Assembly: GCA_001557505.1 (NCBI GenBank)
Contig: LSAX01000003.1
Location: 1,054,001-1,118,000 of the forward strand
Direction: 5' to 3'
DNA length: 64,000 bases
Source of the DNA: Reticulascus tulasneorum
Taxonomy: Eukaryota; Ascomycota; Sordariomycetes; Glomerellales; Reticulascaceae
The notes below the pieces were generated by a model. That model worked only from the letters and a program-made list of their open reading frames with translations. It made no database searches and was not told the origin of the DNA. This document shows, in pieces, positions 1-10,143 of this stretch; position 1 is the first letter of the stretch, and each line of letters starts with the position of its first letter. Position numbers and translations under genes: made by a program.

Positions 1-529
1 CAGGGGTTGTGTGCCCAAGGGGCCACTCTGTTACAACACAATTTGAAGACCAACAATACCACTTCCTGACTACTTTCATGCTGTAATAACGAAAAAGTTG
101 GGAGAGAAACGCGGCACATGGCGTTGGCTCGCTGCTAAAGGAGCACGAGCGTGTGGCTGCAAGACAACACGAGGAGCAACACGGGGTGGCCATATACGAT
201 AAATACAATAGCAATGCAGCCATGTTGGTTTCTCAGAAACTTCAAGCGAGCGACTCGCCCCAACGGACTTCTCGTAATTGTGTGGGCAGGAAGTGTTTAG
301 CTGTTGGAGACCATGCACTCGGCTTTCTGCCTACTTGATTTCATCAGAATCTGGACCTGGCCATCGGAGTTGTGCCATCTGTCGAAGCGTGCATAAGATC
401 CGGGATGAATCCATAAGCCATGATGCAGTCCAAATCATCGAATTCCTCCGTTTCCCTGTACCCAGAAGTTGGCGAGATCCTTACTCGATCTGCTAGCTCA
501 TATTGCATCAAGTCTGGTCTATTGAATCA
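1..529. other. Intergenic upstream of the secreted nuclease-like gene
   Basis: No convincing gene is seen. Only short overlapping frames on both strands occur, without family resemblance. The 3' part should hold the promoter and 5' leader of the gene starting at 530; no clear TATA box was recognised. Confidence 0.5.
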
Positions 530-2794
530 ATGAAACTATCTCTGCTGCTCCTGCTGGCATGGAGCATCTCACTCAATGGCGTTTTATCTCAGGACACAAT
601 GTCACCGGAGCAAAGAATGAAGGAGATGGCCGACTACGCGAGAATCTGGGGCAAATGCGTCTATTACAAAGGAGAGATGGGAATACCTGCGGAGCGGAAG
701 GTCGGCTACGAAGTCTGCGAATCTACATGCGGTATGAAGGTCGGTGAAGGTGGCATTGGCTGTCGAGGAGTATCCGACAGCTTCTTCCCGGACGGCTGGG
801 GCCAGCTCTACCAATTTGGGGAATGTCTCTGCCCCGAGGATCTCGAGTTAGCCCAGGAAATCCTGGACTTTGTCATTGAGTCCCTGCCCAAGATCGCTGA
901 ATTCGCCTGCTCAATCTTTTTTGGAGTTCTCCAAGCGGTCATCGAGATTGGCTCCTCTTTCATCCCTGGAGTTCAACAAGTCGGCGCACTTGGGAAGGCC
1001 GTCACGGCAGCCAAGTCGATCGCCGAAAACGGCGTTGATCTTGCTGGATTCGGCAACTGGTTTGCCCCTATATGCGGAGCTGGGCCACCAGACAGAACAT
1101 GGTCTCCGGGTGGGATCGTTCCGGCTCTGGCTGACTTTCCTGACAGCGTCGGTGGTAGCGTTGGGTGTAAGAGAAAGAAGACGCCATGTGTCCCGAAGAA
1201 CAAATTCCCACCTCCTCCGCCTCCGCAAAAGCCACGTCCTAAAGCGCCCGACGAGAAACCGCCTCCGGACAAGGCGCCTCCGAAGACGAAGCCTGACGAC
1301 AAGCCCGGCGAGTCAAGCAAGACTCGTGACAGAAACGGCTCGACCACGAAGAGCGATGCGACCGGATCAGCATGCGTGATTCGGCGAGCTGGACCTGGGA
1401 ATGGCCAGGCACAGCAGCACTGCACCGATACTTCTACCTCCACGACCTCAACGTCCTCTACCTCCACGACCTCAACGTCCTCTACCTCCACCTCTACTGG
1501 ACCACAGTCAACAACCACGGTAAAGATCGAAACATATTTGACGACTCATGTATTTGAATGCCCACCAGAATACAGTCAAGCTTGCTACCACTACCGGTCG
1601 GTACAGAGCGTCCACACACTGGACAGAGCATATCATCATTTCACGTGTCCTGACAGCACAGCTCATGTGGGCGAGGATGCTCGGAGAATGGGAGAAGACC
1701 ACTATGTAAAGGACTGGGGTAGTACAGCTCCAAGTGGTCTGAAGAATTTTGAACTAAAGGAGATACAACACCATGGGCGATGGTTTGCTGGCTTTGTCCA
1801 ACCCAGTGTGGCTGGAATTAAGCCCAACACAAATGTCAAGCCCCCAATCCCGGGAAAACCTGTCACCCATGGGTGCCAGCGTGACGAGTGGCCGCCTGCT
1901 TATTTCTGGGGACTGAACAAGAGACCTGCGGGACAAAGAGTGCGTTTCATTCTCGGGAAAGATAATATTCCCGCTGGAGGGATCTGGAGAAGCTTCTGCG
2001 TCCGACATGGCGAGTGGAAGGGCGCCACAGTCGGGGCCAACGGCATAAAGACACCGATACGGAACGAAAAGAATGTCGATGAGGTCGCCAGACAAATTAA
2101 TGTTGTCAATGGACCTAATCCAGGAGACCCACTAAGTAAGTTGCCCAACTCTTAGGATATTCCGATTATTCTAGACTAAACGGAACTAAACTTAGCTACG
2201 GTGACCTCCTTGACCGTCAAAGTACCACAACCAGTCTTCTATTTAGGAGATTTTAATCGATTGCCAGCCAATCTTGTAGACGATGGGCTACCTGAGAACC
2301 CGTGCTATCCAGAGGAGCTCATAGAGGCCGGCGTAGCCCTGAATGAGCTGGTGCACGACTATGGCATCGTACTGCTCACCCAAGACGAGTGGTACAACAA
2401 CAAAAAGCCGCAGGCGGACCAACGGACTAGGTACACTTGGCCGCCGAGGAGGAAATGGGTGGATGACGCCAGGCCTGTTGCTCCTTTCCCTAGGAAGATC
2501 CCACCACCACATCCACGGGGACCCCCACGGCGCCGCAGTCCTGAGCCTTACCTGGAGAGCGAGGACGACCTGGACTTGGATCTAGATGACTTGACATTGG
2601 ATGTGGACTTCGACCCGGATGCATGGAATGACACGAAAGCCTACCTGGACCAGGAGGATGAGAAACCTCCCAGCTTTACAGTGCCGACCATTGAAGCTTC
2701 ACCGACACCGTTCGTGGAACTGAAGCACTTTTCAGCCGAGTCCATGCCGGGGAGCCAAGCAGCGCCGCCGACCCCAAGTAAAACTGTATATTGA
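530..2794 (+). CDS. Secreted protein with NucA/NucB-type nuclease domain
   Basis: Model: exons 530-2135 and 2196-2794, 734 aa; the 60-nt intron starts GTAAGT, has a GACTAAAC branch-like site and restores the frame exactly. The ATG at 530 is preferred over an upstream non-ATG extension because it opens with a clear signal peptide (MKLSLLLLLAWSISLNG). In order: signal peptide; a Cys-rich N-terminal part; a hydrophobic helical stretch (about 110-160); a Pro/Lys-rich linker (about 225-265); a Ser/Thr-repeat linker (about 300-325); then a domain with RDEWPPA (about 451-457) and GKDNIPAGG (about 477-485). These two match the DRDEWP and DN-x-GAG signatures of the secreted bacterial DNase family NucA/NucB (PF14040 type). 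The second exon adds a tail with Pro/Arg-rich and very acidic Asp/Leu stretches. Role inferred: extracellular nucleic-acid degradation or an antagonistic effector. Activity is not demonstrated. The next gene downstream looks SUKH-like. Confidence 0.8.
1433..1497 (+). repeat. 24-bp tandem repeat coding a Ser/Thr linker
   Basis: Two identical 24-bp units (1433-1456 and 1457-1480) plus a partial third lie inside the secreted nuclease-like gene. They encode an alternating Ser/Thr linker before the nuclease-like domain, a likely O-glycosylation region. The identity of the copies suggests recent expansion or length variability. Confidence 0.85.
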
Positions 2795-3620
2795 GAGCTG
2801 GTGGCCAAATTTGGGGCGTTTTGGTTCTATCCTTTGGTGTTAAAGTTAGTGTCCACAATTTGACATCTGCTGTCAGGTACGGCTTTGGTATCAATGATTA
2901 GTGTTTTCTTCGGTGTTACTCTTGGCGATTGGACTCGCTCACACGTATGTTGGTGTTTCGTATCGTTGCAGTGCATCATTTCAAATATATCGATGCAGTT
3001 TTTGGCAATTTTTGGTTGGTGATGGCGAAAGAACCACAGGCACCCCTACCGTTGGATGAGTGTCCCACTGTGCGGCCACTGAAGGCTAATCAGGCGCTGG
3101 CAGTGTAGCATTGCAGTCTTAGCCCCCCAGGCCACCGCCTGTTTGGGCCGCTGGGGCGGAAGGTACCAACCTGTGTCTGCCTTACCTAAGGTCGAAATGC
3201 AACCTGGAGGAGCCCGCTTCACCGGAATTTCTTCTACTTCTGCCGGATACGAGCCATTCACCAATCAACAGTCGACGGTTACTTCTATGTTCTTCATGTT
3301 TCGCTCTGCTCTTACGGGTCGCATGCAGCTGTGGCAGCCAACAAGGTCGGGAAACCAACTAAACGGGCCTGCCGATGCCAATGACGACAGGCTGTGCCTT
3401 GATTCTGAAACACAGTTGGTCGTAAGCTTCCATTCGACTTGTGAAGGCACCAACCGGACTCGCAATCTAGCCTGCAAACGGGTTCTCTTAAACAGCCCTG
3501 GCAATTCCTAGCAGCCCTTTCACGGAGGAATGACTGTCTCTTCAATAGAAGCATCCAGCTCGAACTTCCATCATCTATCATCATCAGAACCACAGCATTT
3601 CGATCGATCGCAATTCAGTC
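2795..3620. other. Intergenic between nuclease-like and SUKH-like genes
   Basis: About 825 bp on which I see no recognisable gene. An open frame at 3143-3511 has no signal peptide or family features and is treated as chance. The 3' end should carry the promoter of the gene at 3621. Confidence 0.45.
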
Positions 3621-4586
3621 ATGTGGCAAGCGTACAAGTCTTATCGGGCCGCTTGGCGCCTCAGACATAGTGATGCTCGGCATAAGAGAATCTGGGGTCT
3701 TACAGAGCCAAGCCGTACCGGTTGGGACCGCGATCTCGCCATTCGAGAGCTGACAAGCTACTATGAGTTTCTTCAGAGGCTCTATCTCCCGCCTAACGCC
3801 ATCCTATACCCCCCTAACGGCGGTTGGTCCGATCTCCCTGAAGGTAGCCAGGTCGAGGACACCGCTAGGGTCAGCGATTTCCTTCGTCATATTCCATATC
3901 TATCGAAGCAAGAAAATGATGGCGGTTGCTGCGGCGGAGAATGGACTATACTCTACAAGAGTGTAGTCCGTAGGTATACGGACTTTGACATTGGTCCTGA
4001 CGGCCTCCTCCAGATTTTGCCGCCAGAGGACGGCGTGATATACCCAATAGAGCCGTCAGATGATACTGTGTTCCCTCCAACGGAGCCGAGATGGAAGACC
4101 ATCTTATTTCAGCCTTATAGATGGTTGTACTGGAAGGTTTACGTCTGGTATATGGGGCTCATAACCGACTTCCGCGACAGGACCAGCACGCTCATCGATT
4201 GGGAGCGGGAACCTCCACGTCATATGGTCATCATTGCTGACCAAGGTCATCGCGATGGTAACAAATTGCTTTTGGACACCCAAGCAGGGCAATGGATTAT
4301 TGTAGATGCCGACCATGATTGGACTACGCCAACGGGCATATACGCCCTTGATGAGCTTTTCCCGATTCTCAAGGACAATTTTAACAAGATGAAGTACATA
4401 CCTGAAGCAAAATATCCCGGGGGGATGACAGTTTGCGTTGATGGCATGGAGAATGAAGAGGATCAAAGGACAAAGGATATCCTGCGCCGCTGTGGATGGC
4501 CTGGAGAAAAATGGAACCGCGCAAAATTTGACAAAGAGTTTGACGTATACGATTTGCAGGAGGACAGCGAGTCGGAAGCTGAATAG
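3621..4586 (+). CDS. SMI1/KNR4 (SUKH)-like hypothetical protein
   Basis: Single-exon frame of 321 aa with no signal peptide or membrane segment, so probably cytosolic. Two parts resemble the SMI1/KNR4 (SUKH) fold: an N-terminal LPPNAILYPPNGGW stretch (about 56-69), like the family's 'lPp-x-nGgw' start, and a C-terminal block (about 202-255) of the form IIADQGHRDGNKLLLDT followed by an aspartate-rich strand (VDADHDW) and a terminal helix (ALDELFPILKDNF). SUKH proteins include yeast Smi1/Knr4, a cell-wall signalling regulator, and bacterial immunity proteins that neutralise nuclease toxins. It lies on the same strand 826 bp after a secreted nuclease-like gene, which makes an immunity or self-protection role worth considering, but that is inference. 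The C-terminus is acidic (DSESEAE). It could equally be an uncharacterised fungal family. Confidence 0.6.
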   Translation: MWQAYKSYRAAWRLRHSDARHKRIWGLTEPSRTGWDRDLAIRELTSYYEFLQRLYLPPNAILYPPNGGWSDLPEGSQVEDTARVSDFLRHIPYLSKQENDGGCCGGEWTILYKSVVRRYTDFDIGPDGLLQILPPEDGVIYPIEPSDDTVFPPTEPRWKTILFQPYRWLYWKVYVWYMGLITDFRDRTSTLIDWEREPPRHMVIIADQGHRDGNKLLLDTQAGQWIIVDADHDWTTPTGIYALDELFPILKDNFNKMKYIPEAKYPGGMTVCVDGMENEEDQRTKDILRRCGWPGEKWNRAKFDKEFDVYDLQEDSESEAE

Positions 4587-6764
4587 AGCAATAGGAACAC
4601 TCACAGCAGCATTAGATCACTGTAATGTGTGGATTACCAACGTGTGTACTTCCATGCCCAGACTTGATTGTTAGAATGAGCAGACACTTTCTCTACATGA
4701 CCCTACATTCTTCCAACTGGCGCACAATCACCCAAGGACTTAGCACCTCCTTATTGAATATTATCGCCGTTGCGACGGTAACTGCCATCACCATAAACAC
4801 GCCATGCGGAGTCTTCACCCTGTCGTCTTGGCTCAGCAATGCTGAGATCACCGCAGGCGGTCTAGACCTGACACTCATTCAACTCCAGGCTAAGCACGCA
4901 GTTCTTCTATATACAATATACATAAGCGTAGTCGCATCAAAAGGCTGCACCAAACACAATGTAATTTACTGTGTTGCCATCAGAGAAGATGCATTGTAAA
5001 CGGCCATTGCACTGTATGGTCGTACGTAAAGCTGTCATCGCCACCTGTAGGCGCTATGATCATATAATACCGCCGCCAGATGGGCGGGATTGAAAGCCAA
5101 CGGCCGTCGATTGTCGGGGTTTCAAGTGCCGGCCCCACTCCCTTTTCCGCCGAGAGGACCTTCAAATCCCAAGTTGGCTGTGCCACATTTCGAATTCAGG
5201 AACTCTTCCCTACTAGGAAGCTCATATGGAAGCATGTTCGATAACGAAGATAGGCAAGTCTAGCTGAGCTGAACTATGACTTCTGTTGAAATTGCAGTGG
5301 ACGGACCCAACTTAGAGTGTCTCCATAGCAATGGTGTTATTTCCACTTCCTATGTGTTTAAATGTTCAGTGAGAGGCCGCTAGAGATAAGTTGAACTCCA
5401 TATAATGTCTCTCTCCGTGAAACCCGGTGGGAGAGTTTCGATGAAGTTGCGAAGGTGCGCTTACCAGTTGTAACTTCATGACCTACAAGGTGCTCGGGTT
5501 TAGAGTTGGGCATAAGATGGTTGGCCTTGGCGCAACCCAGGAAGATTTTGACCGTTCCCCAGACTGATGGCGGGATCCTTCGCAGATTTGACTAGAATCT
5601 GATTTGCTTTACCTCATCAACCAAACTATTTCCCACACGGATACTTTTGTTCAATTTATCGTTCCACGAGGGGTGGTTACCAAAGGATTTTCGGAACCAG
5701 GATACAGTCTCTTTCATCAGCGATGTACGAGTTTTCTTTCTCTTCTTCCAGTGCAGATTATCAGACCGCCGCGAGCCTAAAAATTAGGAAGGCCATGAGT
5801 CTTCGTCGGTAATCGTCGGGTGAAAAACGGGAAACTATCGTTTCCCCTCAATTCCCCGAATCCCGTTCTCCTTCTCAGAGTAGCCAGTACCTGAAACAAC
5901 ACACATACAGAGCCTGTTAGGAGGTCGAAAAATGAGCCTCTGTCCGGAAAGACGGACCAGGCTTATGGACGTGACCTTCTCTTATTGTCCAACACATTTC
6001 AAAAGTCCGGGGCGCTGCGCCGCTAGGATTGGGATGATGGGACGTCCGCCATTCGTTGACCAGACTTGGATCCCGGTCACCGTGATCCGTGGACCGTGAC
6101 CCGAATGAGAATGACGTGAGACAACGTTCCACGCATGAGCACCATGTGTTCTAGAAGGGGAAACCCCTGAGCTGCAACCTCACCCGATCCACCGTATTCC
6201 GAGTTGCCCATGCCTTTCATCTCCCCGAACCCGGGCCTCTGCAGCCACACTGCCTAACGTATATCCCAAAGTAATTCGCGTCGTGTCGTATTCTCCATGG
6301 CCAAGCAAGAAAGAGTGAAGACTGCAACTCCAGTAGAAATCCCGCAAGCCGTATCTGGCAGCTGGGCTAGGCAAACCTGTCGGTGGCAGTAAGCGGCCGA
6401 CCATGCTGGAATATGCACATCAGACTCGAGGCCCTGAATGCGTCTCGTGCTTCAAGTTCATGACAACCTTCAACATAACAGCCAGTCGGATGCTAACAGT
6501 TACACATGATGTAAGAAGGATCCGAGCAAACCATGTATGAGGACAAATGGCCTGACAGGATGAAGGACGAGTTCATGCCTCTCGCCAGCATGCCAGTTCA
6601 GGGTGTCATCTACGGCCAGACTTGAACCCCGTCGGCTACTTTCCATGCGCACCAAAGGTATATAAAGGATGTTTGCAAGCCGGTCTAGAGTCGCATTCAA
6701 TCAACTTGCAACACACTAGAAATCAACAATCCATCTCAAAACCAACTTCATCGTTACCAACAAA
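4587..6764. other. Gene-poor interval before a small secreted protein gene
   Basis: About 2.2 kb with no recognisable gene; short frames occur on both strands without family features. The 3' end holds the promoter of the gene at 6765. Confidence 0.5.
6659..6666 (+). promoter_or_regulatory. TATA box of the six-Cys secreted protein gene
   Basis: TATATAAA lies about 100 bp before the ATG at 6765. It is followed by a CA/AAC-rich leader typical of highly expressed fungal genes, and the spacing fits a leader of roughly 70 nt. Confidence 0.6.
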
Positions 6765-7186
6765 ATGGCTCGTCTTACTGCCCTCGTTACTCTCGTTGCG
6801 GCCCTCGCTGGCGCCGCAACCGCAGCTGTCTGCAACCAAGGCGAGGTTTACTGTGGCGATCGTCTGCTCGCAGTTAGTAAGTATTTCCACTTCATCTCAA
6901 AGGACTCTGGCTCTGCTTACACCAAGAACTAGGCCCTACCAACCGCGCTCCCATAGAGGCCGCCCTGAGGGCCGGAGGCCAGCCCGTTGATGAGGCCCAC
7001 CTCACTGAATCTGTCTTCTTTTGCCCCCCTACCGGTGTTCCAGGTCTCCCGGAGCTTCTTTGGGTTACCTACTGTGGTCCCGATAATGTTTGTGAGGTTG
7101 GTGGTGGCCTTGGTGGCGGTGATGCATGCAAGATTCGCTCCACGTTGCCACCCATCAAGATGCGCGGCGCTGAGTGGTCTGCATAA
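6765..7186 (+). CDS. Small secreted cysteine-rich protein, paralogue of the gene at 38.4 kb
   Basis: Model: exons 6765-6876 and 6927-7186, 123 aa. The 50-nt phase-1 intron (GTAAGT...CCAAG) keeps the frame; using the AG six bases further on shifts to a frame that soon stops. A signal peptide (about 1-21, ending AGAATAA) is followed by a mature protein with six cysteines: one at the mature N-terminus, YCG, FFCPP, TYCG, VC and AC. Within it GGQPVDEAHLTESVFFCPP is shared almost word for word with the protein at 38423-38834, whose intron has the same position and phase. Family unknown to me; size, secretion signal and paired cysteines fit an apoplastic effector-type or defensive peptide. The promoter has a good TATA box. 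Confidence 0.75.
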
Positions 7187-7481
7187 GTTCTGCAAGGGCG
7201 GAGAGGAGAGAACGAGCGGAGAGGCTGGATGGTCAAAAAAGATGTTAGGGGTTGACTGTTACTTTCTTTACTATTAGCTCACTCGCATTGTTTGGACAAA
7301 TGGGTTCGGTCGTGGTGAGAACCCGGGAGCGAACAACCCCGGAATTAGCATGGCCACAATTACCACCACGCTAGGCTGATTAGTCCATGGTTTTGCGAAT
7401 AAAAATTTCTGCTTCTATTCCTCCTGTGACGGCTGATCTAAACTTTCCGTGAGGATCATTATTGCGCATGACTTGGGATGT

Positions 7482-9071
7482 CTATTCCTGAATGTATTTC
7501 TTCAGACCCCGGAGTCTCTCCTTCGCCGTCTCTATAATGGCGTCCGGTTTGCACACGGCAAATCGCATATAGTCCTCTGCGATCCAAGCGTTCGCATCAG
7601 TGTAGAATTCGGTAGGCGGGATGGCCGCGACTCCGAGTTCCTGGATCAAGAACCAAGATAGCTTGAAATCGCGCGGCCGACTCGCGACGTGAGGCGGGAA
7701 GGGGTAATCCTCTGGCAGCTTCACCTTCTTCATGTTTACCAGGACAAAGTATCCGCCCTCGGGATCCGAGTACGGCATGCCGAGCTCATCCCAAACCTCG
7801 TTGAAGCGGTTCATCTTTCCCTTCATATCCTTCACTGTCTCATCCCAGAATCCATATTTCTCAGCCTCCTCGAATCCTAGTTGCATGTCAGTCTGCAAGC
7901 ATTCATTGGGGCTGGTCACATACCGACAGCGCACGCTTCTTGCAGAGGCGATACTGAAGAATAGCAGATTCGGGTATGGGCTGCGGAGACATGCTGGAGA
8001 AGGTCGGCGGGTCCCATCAGCCACCCGACTCGCCAGCCAGTGGCGTAAAAGTTCTTGCCAGCCGATCCCACAGTGAGAGTAAGTCTTTCAATCTCGGGCG
8101 ACAGTGTCGCAATTCGAGTAAAAGGGACATAGAACAAGCGATCGTAGACTTCGTCGGAGAGAATGATAATCTCGTGCTTCACACAAAGATCACCAATCTT
8201 CTGGAGCTCTTCCTTCGAGTAGACCTTGCCGACGGGATTGTCTGCGAAATATCAGCAAAATGGAAGAGCCAAGTGGGAAGGCGAGGCGAACGTGGCGTGT
8301 TCAGAACGATCATCTTAGTTCGAGACGTGATGGCGCGCTCGAGCTCGTCAAAGTCGATTGTCCACTCAGCTGCAGAGGACGTTTTCACGGGTCCATCTTC
8401 AGGCGGATGCAAGGGTACATAGACAATCTTGCCGCCCGGCATCTCAATGTTACTAATGTATCTGATACAGTGTCAATGGCCTGGACACCGTGCAGTATTG
8501 CTGGTAGTCTCACTGATCGAAAAAGGGCTCGAAGATGATGACTTCATCATCCTGCTCAATGAAGGCCATGAAAGCACTCAGCATGCCTGAATCACAGTCA
8601 TTATGCATTGGACTCATCCAGAGGACATCGAAGATTCCGCTCACCTTCATTTGCGCCGGTGGTTATGGTGATCTCGGTCTCCGGGTCAAGCTTGCGGCCC
8701 CAAAAGGGGGAGTAGGCGTCGGCGATTGCCTTCTTAAGTCGTGGTCGTCCCTTCGTGGGACTGTACTGATTGCAATCCACCTGATCTAGGGCATGCTTCG
8801 CAGCATCCAGGATGAACGGAGGCGGATTGTATCCAAAGAAACCTTGGCCCATGTTCACGATGGGCTGTTTAGGCGACGCAGCCGCAGCTTCATTCACAAT
8901 CGACCTGCCAACGATCAGCAATGGACGCGACACGCAAGGGAGCTCGAACCGCGAAAACAGGTGGTGAGCTGTGTCTATCGTGATGCGGCAGCAAAGACTC
9001 GTCGCTTACCAAACATCTTGTCTCCGGCCCGACACTCTGGCCGCTGGCTTGAGCTTATTACTTCGCGACAT
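7482..9071 (-). CDS. BNA3: Kynurenine aminotransferase-like PLP enzyme
   Basis: Six exons read on the minus strand: 9010-9071, 8645-8904, 8514-8586, 8292-8461, 7924-8241 and 7482-7876, giving 425 aa, close to yeast Bna3. It is a class I/II aminotransferase of the kynurenine-oxoglutarate / glutamine-phenylpyruvate type. Visible family marks: NMGQGFFGYNPP near the N-terminus, the TTGANEG phosphate-binding turn, NTPHNPVGK, the ILSDEVYDRL aspartate that holds the pyridine nitrogen, GSAGKNFYATGWRVGW with the PLP-binding lysine, and a C-terminal MRFAVCK with the substrate-carboxylate arginine. Expected reaction: kynurenine plus 2-oxoglutarate to kynurenic acid plus glutamate, and related amino acids. 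One intron uses an unusual GTTCGC donor (8286-8291) but joins the conserved NTPHNP exactly. No signal peptide is seen; the first exon is basic and might be a weak mitochondrial signal. Confidence 0.9.
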
Positions 9072-10143
9072 GATTGTTGAATGGAACGCTCTCACGGTTT
9101 TGCTAGGGATGCGTGGCCGGAAGAGTGTGGGAAGAAGAGAAGTCATGGAAGAAGAAATGTGAGAGATATTCGAGACGCCTTTCACATTACGGAAGAGCGC
9201 CTCAGAGTCTGCTAGCTGGCCGATTGATTACTGCTTACCGTGCCTTACTTCATTAGCTTGCAATTGACTCCGTTGTCAAATTACGCCATTTGGCAAACGC
9301 CGATTTTCGCATCTCTCTCCCTTGGGTCAGGGGCGTGACATTATCCGTTACACCCATCTCCATGGCCCACTCCTACTCGTTGTTAGGCGACAATGGCTTA
9401 CATAATCAAGCCAGGCATGGGCGTGAATATAAGAACAACCCTAACCGCGGGGTAAAGGTTGTTGACCCTCTCCAAATGCACGAAGCAGGTAGCCTACTTG
9501 AAGTCTCCCAGTATGATCGAGAAATCTGTTCGGATACAGAAATAGAAAGGAAGCAGTACTGCCACAGTAGAGCGGGATGTTCATAAGCAGCAGGTCCCTT
9601 TCGGCCTCGCGTACAGGTTCTCAAAGACAGATACATTGTGGACTTTGGTAGGCTGACTCGTCATGACAATAATGTTGAGAATCATTGGCTATTCATTTGC
9701 CAGGCCTTCCTATAACTAAGAAACGGTTGATGGGCTTCGGGAATAAGTGCATTGGGAAGTTAGAAACCGGCTTTGCATTGCCGCCGTCAGCATGCAGTCA
9801 TGTAGACTTGAATTGATTATGGAGTAGAGCACAAACGCAAGGGCATGTTCGGACAAGAGCCTACTGGCTAGAAGGGAAGCAAGGCCGTAAGGCTCTGACC
9901 ACAGCTGGTAACAAATGGCTGTCCGTATTCCACATGCACAGGAACTGTGGCTCGTCATAAATTTGGGAATAGTTGTTAAACCCATGATGATTTCTGCTTT
10001 CACACAGTAAGGTCTAGTTGACACCCGCAAACCCCTAGTAGTGGGAAATTGCATGCTATCAGCAGACGCAACAAAAGCAAAACAGAATACTAAAGGTAAT
10101 ACCGTTATTGCTGGTTGATCTCTAAAAGAAATCAAAGAATGGT
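9072..10143. other. Intergenic interval
   Basis: About 1.07 kb between the aminotransferase start and the expansin-like gene end. A minus-strand frame at 9716-10135 has no recognisable features. It should contain the aminotransferase promoter near 9072 and the expansin-like 3' end near 10143. Confidence 0.45.

Noticed and set aside
503..529. Upstream extension of the nuclease-like frame
   Set aside because: It starts at a non-ATG codon; the ATG at 530 immediately begins a good signal peptide.
4104..4604. 166-codon minus-strand frame
   Set aside because: Antisense shadow of the SUKH-like gene.
9716..10135. 139-codon minus-strand frame
   Set aside because: Begins with a hydrophobic stretch, but the rest has no conserved blocks or splice context; treated as chance in intergenic DNA.
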